Below are positions 26,173 through 34,727 of a stretch of DNA of 64,000 nucleotides, one piece after another. The notes below the pieces were generated by a model. It searched no databases. It saw only the letters and a program-made list of their open reading frames with translations, and was not told where the DNA came from. Numbering within the stretch: the stretch's first letter is position 1; each line of letters opens with the position of its first letter. The position numbers were made by a program, and so were the translations under genes. Origin of the DNA: Chromohalobacter beijerinckii (GTDB lineage Bacteria > Pseudomonadota > Gammaproteobacteria > Pseudomonadales > Halomonadaceae); NCBI RefSeq assembly GCF_023061185.1, contig NZ_JAKGAK010000005.1:1-64000 (forward strand), given 5' to 3'.

Positions 26173-26607
26173 TCAGCGAGATTCCTGGCGCTGGCTGGAG
26201 GAAGACTCCTCGAAAGAAGACAAGACCGGGCAACGCCCCAGCGACGGTGTCGGGCGGGTCAGAATCCACACCGCGATCCCCATCAAGCCAATGATCAACG
26301 CCACACGCAGCACGAGAGGGTCGACCGTAAAGGCGATCACCCCCATCGAGACGAGCAGCATGACGCACGCCATCCATTTAGCGTGACGGGGAATGGCGCG
26401 TTCGCGCTCCCAGGCGAGAATGGAGGGGCCAAAGCGTGGATGACGACGAATCCAGTTGGCGAAACGCGGTGAGCTTTTCGAGGCCGCCCAGACCGCCACC
26501 AGCATGAAACACGTCGTAGGCATGATCGGCAGGAACAAACCGATCACGCCCAGAGAGAAGCTGACGCCAGCCAAGCAGATGAACAATAGCTTGCGTATAT
26601 CGTACAT
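26173..26607 (-). CDS. ybaN: YbaN family (DUF454) inner-membrane protein
   Basis: A 144-residue DUF454 protein with the family opening VSFSLGVIGLFLPIMPTTCF, then AASKSSPRFANWIRRHPRFG, a basic loop (RERAIPRHAKW) and two C-terminal membrane helices. Function is unknown. The start at 26607 (MYDIRKLLF) fits the length of relatives. A GTG at 26652 gives a longer form without a ribosome site. It is followed by pepN. Confidence 0.85.
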   Translation of the reverse strand: MYDIRKLLFICLAGVSFSLGVIGLFLPIMPTTCFMLVAVWAASKSSPRFANWIRRHPRFGPSILAWERERAIPRHAKWMACVMLLVSMGVIAFTVDPLVLRVALIIGLMGIAVWILTRPTPSLGRCPVLSSFEESSSSQRQESR

Positions 26608-26868
26608 GCGCCGCGCCACCTTGCCGTGATAGAGGGAAACGCCGGACTTCACGCGAGATCGCTGGCAGGCATGGCGAAGCCCGACGCCACCTCTTGCATT
26701 GAAGCCCGAATCGCGTATCCAGAGAAATCGTCCCTTACTATCGGGGCGATTATCGCCAAGGACTGGACACGCGCATTCATTCTAGCGCAAAGCACGGGGC
26801 CAAGACCAAGGCAGCAACCTCATCGCCCCCGGCCATGTATCCCGCGCGCCCTCCTCCCGCATGCGGCA
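26608..26868. other. Intergenic region without recognisable features
   Basis: This is a 261-base gap between the ends of the ybaN start region and the acyl-CoA ligase stop. I see no gene, hairpin with T-run or repeat in it. Confidence 0.4.
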
Positions 26869-28434
26869 TTACCCCATGGTGGCGTCGGCCTGCCGGGACG
26901 GCGCGCCCTGCACATCGGGCGTCGCGGTCGACGGTACACGCAGCATGCGACGCAAGACCTTGCCCACCGGCGACTTGGGCAGCTCTTCGATAAAACGGTA
27001 GCCGCGCGGACACTTGAAGCGCGTCAGCCCGGCATCCAGGCAATAACGCCCGAGTTCCCGCTCATCGACGTCACTACGTGCCTTGATGAACGCCGTCACC
27101 ACTTGTCCCCACTTGTCATCGGGGAGCCCCACCACCGCGACTTCCTCAACCTGTGGATGCAGCGACAGTACGTTTTCGATTTCCAGCGGGCTGATGTTCT
27201 CGCCTCCGGAATTGATCAGGTCATCGACGCGGCCGGTGACGAACAGATCCCCATCGTCATCGAAATATCCGGTGTCCCCAGTGAAATACCAACCGTCTCT
27301 GAGGGCTTTGCCATCCGCCTCGGGGCACTCCCAGTAGCCCTCGAATGCCTCGTCTCCGCTCATATCGGCAATGACTTCGCCTTCCGCGCCTGGTGATACA
27401 CACATCTCCGGCGATGTGGCTCCGATCTTGACCACCCGCAACCGCTGGTTGAGCGCCGCGCGTCCCGACGAGCCAGGTTTATGATTGGCATGCTGATCGA
27501 CAGTCAAGGCATAAAGCTCCGAGCAGCCATACTGATTGACGAATAGGCTGGGTTGGAAAGCCGCCTCGACGCGCGCAATCAATCCTGCACTCATGGGCGC
27601 GCCAGCAAATCCGATCTTGTCGATGCTAGCCACCCTATGGGGGGCAAATCCCGGTGCTTCGAGCAGCATGTGATAGAGCGTTGGCACCAGGTTGAGGCTG
27701 GTGACCCGCTCACGTTCGATAGCCTCGAGCGTCGCCTCCGGCTCGAACTTGGGGATGCACACGAAGCGTCCGTCGACCATCGCCATCGCCTGCAGCGCGC
27801 GTACGCCTGTGGCGTGGTAGAGCGGCATTACACCCAACATGGTCTCATCATGGCGATACAGATTCTGGGCGACGTACGCGGCCGTCGCGGCCCGTTCCAC
27901 GCGATGACGACGCGGCACTCCCTTGGGCCTGCCGGTAGTCCCCGAGGTATAGAGCATCATCGAGTAATCGTCGGGCGTCGCCATCAGCAACGTCTCACCA
28001 GTCCTGCCGAGCAGTGAGTCGAAGGCAATCGCTCCCGGAGGCGTTACGTTACCGACCACGATCCGCAATACTTGATGCGCCTCGACGCACGCCTGCACCG
28101 CTTCGGCGGCCGCATCGTCGTGGGCGATGCCCTTGGCACCCGAGTTCTTCAAGTAGTAACGAATATCCAGCGTCGTCGAACGCCAGTTCACCGGCGTGGC
28201 GATGATTCCCGCAAACTGACAGGCCCAGTACAGGGTGGCCATCTGCCAGCGATTGTGCATGGATATCACCAGCCGGTCCCCTTTCTCGAGCCCCAGCCGA
28301 CGGAGGTGGTGTGCCACGCTCTGGATGTCTGCATACCACTGCGCGTAAGTCTTGTGTGTCCGGCCATCACTGATCGCAACGGCGTGCGGGCGCCGCTCGA
28401 CCGTGGCAAGAAAGCCGCGTCCCAGATCAAACAT
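26869..28434 (-). CDS. AMP-dependent acyl-CoA synthetase/ligase
   Basis: A 521-residue class I adenylate-forming enzyme. Motif A5-like YTSGTTGRPKGVPRRH (about residue 171) is the phosphate loop. NQYGCSELYAL near 318 and GWYFTGDTGYFDDDGDLFVTGRVDDLINSGGENI-type segments near 405-440 carry the Asp and hinge. LPKSPVGKVLRR near 500 holds the catalytic Lys. It activates a carboxylic acid to its CoA thioester. The group resembles 4-chlorobenzoate or medium-chain acyl-CoA ligases, but the substrate is not readable. AGGAGA before the ATG at 28434 lies inside one arm of an inverted repeat. No degradation genes are adjacent. Confidence 0.9.
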   Translation of the reverse strand: MFDLGRGFLATVERRPHAVAISDGRTHKTYAQWYADIQSVAHHLRRLGLEKGDRLVISMHNRWQMATLYWACQFAGIIATPVNWRSTTLDIRYYLKNSGAKGIAHDDAAAEAVQACVEAHQVLRIVVGNVTPPGAIAFDSLLGRTGETLLMATPDDYSMMLYTSGTTGRPKGVPRRHRVERAATAAYVAQNLYRHDETMLGVMPLYHATGVRALQAMAMVDGRFVCIPKFEPEATLEAIERERVTSLNLVPTLYHMLLEAPGFAPHRVASIDKIGFAGAPMSAGLIARVEAAFQPSLFVNQYGCSELYALTVDQHANHKPGSSGRAALNQRLRVVKIGATSPEMCVSPGAEGEVIADMSGDEAFEGYWECPEADGKALRDGWYFTGDTGYFDDDGDLFVTGRVDDLINSGGENISPLEIENVLSLHPQVEEVAVVGLPDDKWGQVVTAFIKARSDVDERELGRYCLDAGLTRFKCPRGYRFIEELPKSPVGKVLRRMLRVPSTATPDVQGAPSRQADATMG

Positions 28435-28442
28435 CTTCGTTC

Positions 28443-28490
28443 TCCTGTCGCTCGTTTTATTGTGTCGGTGCGGTTGTTTTAGCGACAGGA
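28443..28490. promoter_or_regulatory. Inverted repeat overlapping the ligase ribosome-binding site
   Basis: TCCTGTCGCT / AGCGACAGGA are perfect 10-bp arms 28 bases apart. On the minus strand the second arm contains the AGGA of the acyl-CoA ligase ribosome site, so the repeat is either a regulator operator or an RBS-masking hairpin. Confidence 0.5.
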
Positions 28491-28567
28491 TCGAGCGCGC
28501 GGGCGTGGGTGGCAACGCTAGCCGACCACAAGGATGATGCGTATCAAGGTAGTGAGACGAATTCCCT

Positions 28568-29053
28568 TCAATCGCGAAAATTCGTGTACTGGAGGGCCAG
28601 TTCGGGGCCGGCATCGCTCTTCAACAAGGCGATTGCCTGCTGTAGTTCATCGCGCTTCTTGCTGGTAACGCGCACCTTATCGCCCTGGATCTGTGCCTGC
28701 ACCTTTAGCTTGGCGTCCTTCAAGCGCTTGACGATGTCCTTGCACTCTGGCTGTTCGAGGCCTTGCTTCAGCACTATGTCCTGGTGCGCGCGCACGCCGC
28801 TGGTAACGGGGTCCTTGACCTCCATGCAGCGAGCATCGATGCCACGGGCGATGAGCTTGTTGCGCAGCACGTCGAGCATCTGCTTGAGCTGAAAATCCAC
28901 CTCGGCTTCAAGGGTCACCGTCTCGCCTTCCAGGGAGAAGCTCGCGGTCACGCCCCGAAAATCGAAACGGGTCTGGATCTCGCGATTGGCTTGATCAACG
29001 GCGTTGCTGGCCTCGTGCTTATCGAACTCGGAGACGATATCGAAAGATGGCAT
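28568..29053 (-). CDS. yajQ: YajQ family nucleotide (c-di-GMP)-binding protein
   Basis: A 161-residue protein with the complete YajQ pattern: MPSFDIVSEFDKHEASNAVD, NREIQTRFDFRG near residue 25, VKDPVTSGVRAHQDIVLKQG near 80 and VRVTSKKRDELQQAIALLK near the C-terminus. It has two ferredoxin-like domains. A Xanthomonas relative binds cyclic di-GMP and modulates a transcription factor. GAGGAAA lies before the ATG. The GNAT gene ends 36 bases upstream on the same strand, so the two may be cotranscribed. Confidence 0.95.
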   Translation of the reverse strand: MPSFDIVSEFDKHEASNAVDQANREIQTRFDFRGVTASFSLEGETVTLEAEVDFQLKQMLDVLRNKLIARGIDARCMEVKDPVTSGVRAHQDIVLKQGLEQPECKDIVKRLKDAKLKVQAQIQGDKVRVTSKKRDELQQAIALLKSDAGPELALQYTNFRD

Positions 29054-29089
29054 GACACTTTCCTCACTCGGGTAAAATCGGGCGCGATT

Positions 29090-29614
29090 CTAGCATGAAC
29101 CTCGCACACGCTTGCCCAGGGTGTCACTCGATATGGCAGAGCGCGCTTCCAGCGTCGAATCGCTCAGCGCCTTGCTCATCTGCCAGGCCGCGCAGCCATC
29201 GACGTAATAATCGTCGAGCCAGCGCAGCACGGAAAATCCCATGCGCCGATATAGCCCCAACGCCACGCGGTTGTCGGCGCGAACTTCTAGCTGCAGGCGC
29301 GCCATATCTCGCCGCCTGGCCTCACGCTCAAGCGCCTCGAGCAACACGCGCCCTACTCCGCCACCGCGCGCTTGTGGGGCCACGCAGAACGAGTAGAGGC
29401 GCGTCACACGACTGTTGCGCCGGAATAGCAGCGTGGCATAACCGACAACCTCGTTACCCGGCGTAGCATACGCAACGAGCGTATAAGCGTTGGCACGCGC
29501 CAATAGATAGGCCAGTTGACGGCGTGTAAAGCGGTCGCCATCGAAACATATCGACTCGAGATGACAGAGCGCATCCAGGTCAGTAACGGTAGCGGCGCGC
29601 AGGGAACAGGACAT
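29090..29614 (-). CDS. GNAT family N-acetyltransferase
   Basis: A 174-residue GNAT-fold acyltransferase. The acetyl-CoA pyrophosphate loop appears as VAPQARGGGVGRVLLEALER (residues 78-97), preceded by the beta-4 strand RVTRLYSFCV and followed by LQLEVRADNRVALGLYRRMG, the standard alpha-4/beta-7 block. RimI-like in overall pattern, but RimI itself is not implied. GGAGA precedes the ATG at 29614. It is divergent from a RimK-like ATP-grasp gene with about 150 bases between them, a neighbourhood that recurs for this ATP-grasp subfamily as I recall, which suggests a joint peptide or protein modification. Confidence 0.88.
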   Translation of the reverse strand: MSCSLRAATVTDLDALCHLESICFDGDRFTRRQLAYLLARANAYTLVAYATPGNEVVGYATLLFRRNSRVTRLYSFCVAPQARGGGVGRVLLEALEREARRRDMARLQLEVRADNRVALGLYRRMGFSVLRWLDDYYVDGCAAWQMSKALSDSTLEARSAISSDTLGKRVRGSC

Positions 29615-29745
29615 GCGAATGTCTCCGGGGTCACGCGAACAGGGTGAAGCGAATCGTGTATAGAAATTATTTCAAGGCGGGGCTATTGTCGAGATGCGGC
29701 TCGCTGCCCATTCTAGACACGACTGTTCAAGGTCGATTGACGTTT

Positions 29746-29760
29746 TTCCTTCATAAGGAA
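29746..29760 (+). promoter_or_regulatory. Small hairpin containing the ATP-grasp gene's ribosome-binding site
   Basis: TTCCTT-CAT-AAGGAA forms a 6-bp stem whose right arm is the AAGGAA site five bases before the ATG at 29766. It could dampen initiation. Confidence 0.35.
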
Positions 29761-29765
29761 GATCT

Positions 29766-31259
29766 ATGTCCCGCTTGCGTATCGTCGTCGACCGCCTCGA
29801 CGACTGGTCACCCTATTACCCCACCGAAGATCTGATCAGCGCTGCCGATTTCCTGGCACTGGAGTCGAGTGCCCCCGACAAGACACGCGACGCCACGCAT
29901 GTCATCAATCTCTGCCGTGGTCTCGACTACCTGGAGACGGGCTACTATGTCTCGTTGCTCGCCCAGGCCCGCGGTCAACGCGTCCTGCCATCGGTAGAGA
30001 CACTCAATCAGTTGTCACGCAAGGCCTTGATCGACCTTCAGCTCGAATCACTCGAGCCCATGATGCGCGACCTCGAAAAACGCGGCACGCTCGATGGAGA
30101 AACGCTTCATTTGACGGTTTTGTTCGGCGAATGCGAGCACGATGGACTCGGCCGCTTGGCGCGACGCCTCTTCGAGCGCCTGCCGTGCCCCTTGCTGGGA
30201 GCCAAGTTCCAGAAGCGTCATGGAACATGGCGCTTGACCCGGCTCAAGCCTCTGGCACTCACTTCCTTGCAGGGCGGCGCGCAGGATCGTTTCGCGGCGG
30301 CCTTGAACCGACATTCGCGCAAGGTATGGCGCACGCCCAAGGCTCGGCGTCGCTACCGTTTCGATCTGGCGATTCTCATCGATCCTCAGGAGGCCATGCC
30401 GCCCAGCAACAAGAGTGCGCTCAAGCAATTCATTCGCGCCGGACGGCGACGCGGCATCGACGTCAGCCTGATCACCCGCAAGGATGAAGGCCGCCTGGCA
30501 GAGTTCGATGCGCTGTTCATCCGCGAGACCACCCGCCTCGACCATCATACCTACCGCATGGCCAAACGCGCCGAGCACGAAGGTCTGGTGGTCATCGACG
30601 ACCCTCAGTCGATCCTGCGCTGTACCAACAAGATCTACCTGCATGCGCTGCTCGGTGCACGCGGCGTTCCCGCGCCTCGCGGCGTACTATTGAGTCGCGA
30701 CGACCTGACCCAGCTGTCGGACAAGATCACCAGCCTCGACTTCCCCCTGGTACTCAAGGTGCCCGACGGCGCATTCTCGAAAGGCGTGGTCAAGATCACC
30801 TCGCTCGACGAGCTCAAGGAGCAGGCTTCGCGCTTGTTCGCCTCCTCCGCGCTGCTGTTATTGCAGGAATGGCTACCCACCGATTTCGACTGGCGTATCG
30901 GCATTCTGGATGGTGAGGTACTCTTCGCCAGCCGCTACTACATGGCACGCGGGCACTGGCAGATCTACGATCACTCACGCCCTAAGGTGCGAAGCGGCAG
31001 CTTTACCACGCACCCTCCCTCGGACGTGCCCAAATCGATTCTAAAGGCCGCACTGAAGGCCACGCGCCTGATCGGCAATGGCCTCTACGGCGTCGACCTC
31101 AAGCAGATCGGCGAGCGGGTCGTGGTCATCGAGGTCAACGACAATCCCAATCTGGATGCGGGTGTCGAGGATGCTTACCTTGGGGCACGGCTGTATGCAC
31201 GCGTCATGGATGTCTTCCTGGCGCGGCTAGAACGCCACGCGACGTCGGAAACGCGCTGA
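29766..31259 (+). CDS. RimK-like ATP-grasp ligase with RLAN-type N-terminal domain
   Basis: A 497-residue protein. The N-terminal part (residues 1-195) matches the RimK-like ATP-grasp N-terminal (RLAN) type: RIVVDRLDDWSPYYPTEDLI, INLCRGLDYLETGYYVSLLA. The C-terminal part (about 200-490) is a RimK-type ATP-grasp with TNKIYLHALLGARGVPAPRG, FPLVLKVPDGAFSKGVVKI and the metal/ATP site VVVIEVNDNPNLDAGVED. ATP-grasp ligases of this kind make amide bonds, for example adding amino acids to a peptide or protein tail. The substrate is unknown. It is divergent from a GNAT acetyltransferase. The AAGGAA site is within a small hairpin. Confidence 0.88.
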   Translation: MSRLRIVVDRLDDWSPYYPTEDLISAADFLALESSAPDKTRDATHVINLCRGLDYLETGYYVSLLAQARGQRVLPSVETLNQLSRKALIDLQLESLEPMMRDLEKRGTLDGETLHLTVLFGECEHDGLGRLARRLFERLPCPLLGAKFQKRHGTWRLTRLKPLALTSLQGGAQDRFAAALNRHSRKVWRTPKARRRYRFDLAILIDPQEAMPPSNKSALKQFIRAGRRRGIDVSLITRKDEGRLAEFDALFIRETTRLDHHTYRMAKRAEHEGLVVIDDPQSILRCTNKIYLHALLGARGVPAPRGVLLSRDDLTQLSDKITSLDFPLVLKVPDGAFSKGVVKITSLDELKEQASRLFASSALLLLQEWLPTDFDWRIGILDGEVLFASRYYMARGHWQIYDHSRPKVRSGSFTTHPPSDVPKSILKAALKATRLIGNGLYGVDLKQIGERVVVIEVNDNPNLDAGVEDAYLGARLYARVMDVFLARLERHATSETR

Positions 31260-31305
31260 CGACAGCATCGGTGCCGGCACGGACGCCAGCACCGAAACAC
31301 CCCCT

Positions 31306-32640
31306 TCAGCCTTCGAACAGCAACAACAGCGAAAGCGCGAACAACACCCACATGGTGGGCTTGATTTCCTGTGTCTTGCCCACCGCCAGCTTGACGATCA
31401 CGAACGTCAAAAAGCCGAAAGCGATCCCATGCGTGATCGAATAGGTGAAGGGAATCAACACCATGGCAACGAAGGCCGGGATGGCGTCGTCGAATTGGTG
31501 CCAATGGATCTTGCGAATGGGATCCATCATGAACACGCCGACCAGAATCAAGGCCGGCGCCGTGGCAATCGCCGGCACCAACGACAGCAGCGGCGAGAGG
31601 AACAGAAACGGCAGGAACAGCACCGCCACCACCACCGCGACGAGCCCGGTGCGACCGCCCTGGCTAATTCCCGCAGCGGATTCCACATAGGCGTTGGCCG
31701 GGCTGGTTCCCAGCGGCCCGGAGATGAGCGCGGCGCTGGCATCGACGATCATCGAGCGACGAATGTTGCGCGGATTGCCATCGGCATCCTTCAAGTTACC
31801 CGCCTCGGAAACCCCCATGAAGGTGGAAAGCGCATCGAAAAAAGTCGTGAACAGCAAAACGAAGATGAACGGCCAATACGCCACCGACAGCGAACCCCAC
31901 AGGTCGAGCGCCATCAAACCGCTGAGATCCGGCATCGAGAAGACACCATTGAAGTTGACCAGCGTCGACGACGCCATATCCTCGGGAAAGTAACGGCTGC
32001 CATCGCCCCACCAACGGCCGATCGGCACGCTAGCCAATGTGGTGAAAACGATACCCAAGATCAGCGCACCGGGAACATTGCGCACCACCAGCCAGGCGGT
32101 GACCGCGAAGCCGATGAGAAACGTCACCAGCACCGGGTCGAGCGAGGCCATACCCACCACGGTGACCGGATTGGGGACGATGAACTGTGCGTTGACCAAG
32201 CCGATGGTGGTGATGAATAGACCGATGCCGCAGGCGATGGCATAACGCAATTGCGCCGGAATCGCATCGATCACCAACTGACGCGCATTGAATGCCGCCA
32301 GCAGCGCAAAGATGACCCCGGCCCAGAACACGCAGCCCAGCGCGGTCTGCCATTCCATGCCCGCCCCCAGCACCATGGTGTAGGCGAACAGCGCGTTGAT
32401 GCCCATGCCAGGCGCTACCAGAATCGGGTTCTTGGCGTAAAACCCCATCATCACACTGCCGAAGAAACTGACCAGCACGGTAGCGGTCAAGGCACTGGAA
32501 AAGGGCACGCCGGCATCGCTGAGCACCGTCGGATTGACGACGATGATGTACATCGAAGCCAGAAAGGTCGCGATCCCCGCCAGGATCTCGGTGCGCGGGG
32601 TACTCCCCTGGGCCCGGATGCCGAAAAGTCGTTCGAACAC
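31306..32640 (-). CDS. NCS2-family purine permease (AzgA/GhxP type)
   Basis: A 444-residue, multi-TM permease of the AzgA/GhxP/PurP branch, which imports adenine, guanine or hypoxanthine with protons. FERLFGIRAQGSTPRTEILA is the standard N-terminus, MYIIVVNPTVLSDAGVPFS follows, and PGMGINALFAYT near residue 82 and GLGTSPANAYVESAAGI-type GTSPANAYVESAAG near 320 are the family motifs. The start is read as GTG at 32640 (GGAG eight bases upstream), since relatives begin MxERLF. A TTG at 32694 with GGGAGG is an alternative. The exact purine is not predictable. No purine riboswitch was seen upstream. Confidence 0.88.
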   Translation of the reverse strand: MFERLFGIRAQGSTPRTEILAGIATFLASMYIIVVNPTVLSDAGVPFSSALTATVLVSFFGSVMMGFYAKNPILVAPGMGINALFAYTMVLGAGMEWQTALGCVFWAGVIFALLAAFNARQLVIDAIPAQLRYAIACGIGLFITTIGLVNAQFIVPNPVTVVGMASLDPVLVTFLIGFAVTAWLVVRNVPGALILGIVFTTLASVPIGRWWGDGSRYFPEDMASSTLVNFNGVFSMPDLSGLMALDLWGSLSVAYWPFIFVLLFTTFFDALSTFMGVSEAGNLKDADGNPRNIRRSMIVDASAALISGPLGTSPANAYVESAAGISQGGRTGLVAVVVAVLFLPFLFLSPLLSLVPAIATAPALILVGVFMMDPIRKIHWHQFDDAIPAFVAMVLIPFTYSITHGIAFGFLTFVIVKLAVGKTQEIKPTMWVLFALSLLLLFEG

Positions 32641-32802
32641 GTCGCGTTCTCCACACAGGTTGGGTTGGGATGAGACGTCGCGCAGTATAGCCAATCTCGC
32701 CTCCCATGCTCATCCCCGGCCACGCATGACTGCAAAAGGCCGCTTGCCTGTGCCATGATCTGACAAGCATTCACGCGCCCCAAGTACATGCGGGAGAAGA
32801 CC

Positions 32803-33633
32803 ATGAGTTCCGAAGACAACCTGCTGCCACTGATCGTCGAGCCCGAGCAGCTCGCCGAGCATCTCGGCGCCCCCGAACTATTGATCGTCGATGTACCGCT
32901 CAAGGCCGACAGCTACACCGACGGCCACGTACCCGGCGCGGTGTTTCTCGATCATCGTCGCCTGCTCGTCGGCAGCGGCACGGTGCCCAACGACATCCCT
33001 GACGAAGAGGCGCTATCCAAGCTGTTCTCCGAACTCGGCCTGACCCGCGACACGCACGTCATCGCCTATGACGATGAAGGCGGCGGCTGGGCTGGACGCC
33101 TGCTATGGACACTGGAGCTCATCGGCCACACCCGGTATTCCTATCTCAACGGCGGCATTCATGCCTGGCGCGCCGACGGGCAACGCGTCGAGCGCGAACC
33201 CAACACGCCCTCGCCCAGCGATTACCAGGCGACCATCCATCACCCCCAGACCCAGATCCGCCGCGAAGAACTCATCGACCGCCTGGATGAACGTGAGCTC
33301 GCGGTCTGGGATGCTCGCTCGCCGGACGAATATCGCGGCGAAAAAGGCAAGAACGCCCACATGGGACATATCCCCGGCGCCGTCAATTTCGAGTGGACGG
33401 ATGCCATGGACCCCGAACGCCACCTGCGCCTGCGCGATTACGCCGAACTCGTCGCCGAACTCGAGGCGAAAGGCCTGACGCCGGACATGGAGATCGTCAC
33501 CCACTGCCAGAGCCACCACCGCAGCGGCTTCACCTGGCTGGTCGGCAAGGCCCTGGGCTTCGAGAAGATGCGCGCCTACCCCGGCTCATGGCAGGAATGG
33601 GGCAACCGCGACGATACGCCGATAGAGAAGTAA
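32803..33633 (+). CDS. Sulfurtransferase (two rhodanese domains)
   Basis: A 276-residue tandem rhodanese. The N-terminal domain (8-125: LLIVDVPLKADSYTDGHVPG, AYDDEGGGWAGRLLWTLEL) lacks a Cys and is structural. The C-terminal domain (150-270: VWDARSPDEYRGEKGKN, HIPGAVNFEW) has the active Cys in HCQSHHRSGFT. The family transfers sulfane sulfur from thiosulfate or mercaptopyruvate to acceptors. The two His beside the Cys loop are unlike the usual CQxGxRA form, so substrate choice may differ. GGGAG lies before the ATG at 32803. psd follows after 30 bases, probably cotranscribed. Confidence 0.9.
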   Translation: MSSEDNLLPLIVEPEQLAEHLGAPELLIVDVPLKADSYTDGHVPGAVFLDHRRLLVGSGTVPNDIPDEEALSKLFSELGLTRDTHVIAYDDEGGGWAGRLLWTLELIGHTRYSYLNGGIHAWRADGQRVEREPNTPSPSDYQATIHHPQTQIRREELIDRLDERELAVWDARSPDEYRGEKGKNAHMGHIPGAVNFEWTDAMDPERHLRLRDYAELVAELEAKGLTPDMEIVTHCQSHHRSGFTWLVGKALGFEKMRAYPGSWQEWGNRDDTPIEK

Positions 33634-33638
33634 GCCCC

Positions 33639-33663
33639 GCGCGCATCCCCGTGCGATGCGCGC
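33639..33663. repeat. Inverted repeat abutting the psd start
   Basis: GCGCGCAT / ATGCGCGC (8-bp arms, 9-base loop) ends on the base before the psd ATG, in a position where a ribosome site would be expected but none is seen. Confidence 0.4.
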
Positions 33664-34569
33664 ATGCCAGAAGCTATTGCGCCCATGACGCCACGCCCCT
33701 ATCGTGGCATGCCTTTCGACCTTGCCGTGGATACGCCCGTGGATCGCGACGAACTCTTCGCCAGAATGCAGTACCCCCTGCCCCACCACCTGATCTCGCG
33801 TGGGGTGGGCAAGCTCGCCGAGAGCCGCACGCCATGGCTCAAGGACTGGGCGATTCGGCGCTTCATTCGTACCTTCGACGTCGACATGAGCCAGGCCGTC
33901 GAAAGCGATCCCGAGGCTTACGCCTGTTTCAACGACTTCTTCACCCGTGCGTTGCGTGCGGATGCCCGGCCCATTGGCGAGGGCATCGTCTCCCCCGCCG
34001 ATGGCACGCTGTCGCAGTTCGGTTCCATCGACAACGGCACCCTCGTCCAGGCCAAGGGGCACACCTATTCCCTGACCGCCTTGCTGGGGGGCGATACCCA
34101 CCGCGCCGCGCCGTTCCGGGATGGCAGCTTCGCCACCGTCTATCTGTCGCCGCGCGACTATCACCGCGTGCACATGCCCGTCACTGGGACCCTGCGCGAA
34201 ATGGTCTATGTGCCGGGGCGGCTCTTCTCGGTCAATCAGGCCACCGCCAACCACGTGCCGGGGCTCTTCGCCCGCAACGAGCGACTGGTCTGCCTGTTCG
34301 ACACCGAACACGGCCCGCTGGCGATGGTGTTGGTGGGCGCGATGATCGTCGCCGCCATCGAAACGGTCTGGGCCGGCCAGGTCTCGCCACTCAGCGGCCG
34401 CGTGCAGACGACACGCTTCGACGAGCCCATCGTGATCGAAAAGGGACAGGAAATGGGTCGCTTCAAGCTCGGCTCCACCGTAGTGATGTGCTTCGGCCAC
34501 GACGTCGCGTTTCGCGATGTCTGCACCGACGGCCTGGTGGTCAGCATGGGGCAATCCCTCGCTTCCTGA
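33664..34569 (+). CDS. psd: Phosphatidylserine decarboxylase
   Basis: Psd makes phosphatidylethanolamine from phosphatidylserine at the inner membrane. The proenzyme cleaves itself to form a pyruvoyl group. The 301-residue product has the LGST cleavage site (Ser about 271), the DG motif in SPADGTLS near 115 and the His in [14 protein letters not shown] near 165. These form the D-H-S self-processing triad. The N-terminus is uncertain: ATGs at 33664, 33685 and 33709 are in frame and none has a clear ribosome site. As in E. coli, psd lies beside the EF-P ligase gene epmA, here convergent with it. Confidence 0.95.
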   Translation: MPEAIAPMTPRPYRGMPFDLAVDTPVDRDELFARMQYPLPHHLISRGVGKLAESRTPWLKDWAIRRFIRTFDVDMSQAVESDPEAYACFNDFFTRALRADARPIGEGIVSPADGTLSQFGSIDNGTLVQAKGHTYSLTALLGGDTHRAAPFRDGSFATVYLSPRDYHRVHMPVTGTLREMVYVPGRLFSVNQATANHVPGLFARNERLVCLFDTEHGPLAMVLVGAMIVAAIETVWAGQVSPLSGRVQTTRFDEPIVIEKGQEMGRFKLGSTVVMCFGHDVAFRDVCTDGLVVSMGQSLAS

Positions 34570-34619
34570 GCTCCTTGACCACGATAGAGTCGCCGGGCCG
34601 GGCAAGGCGAAGCGAGGAT

Positions 34620-34643
34620 CTTTTTGCCATGGATGGCAAAAAG
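34620..34643. terminator. Bidirectional terminator between psd and epmA
   Basis: CTTTTTGCCAT-GG-ATGGCAAAAAG is a symmetrical 11-bp stem with T-runs on both strands in the 158-base gap between the convergent genes. Confidence 0.8.
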
Positions 34644-34727
34644 TAGCGCCCAGAGAGGGTTTGCAGCGCTCTCGCGGCGACGTGTTCCGTCAGGCTGGCG
34701 ACTTGTTCCATCAGGCTAGACACGGCG

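Noticed and set aside
31259-31306. Shared terminator between the ATP-grasp and purine permease genes
   Set aside because: Only short GC complementarity (GGTGCCGGCACGG region) is visible; not convincing as a hairpin with a T-run.
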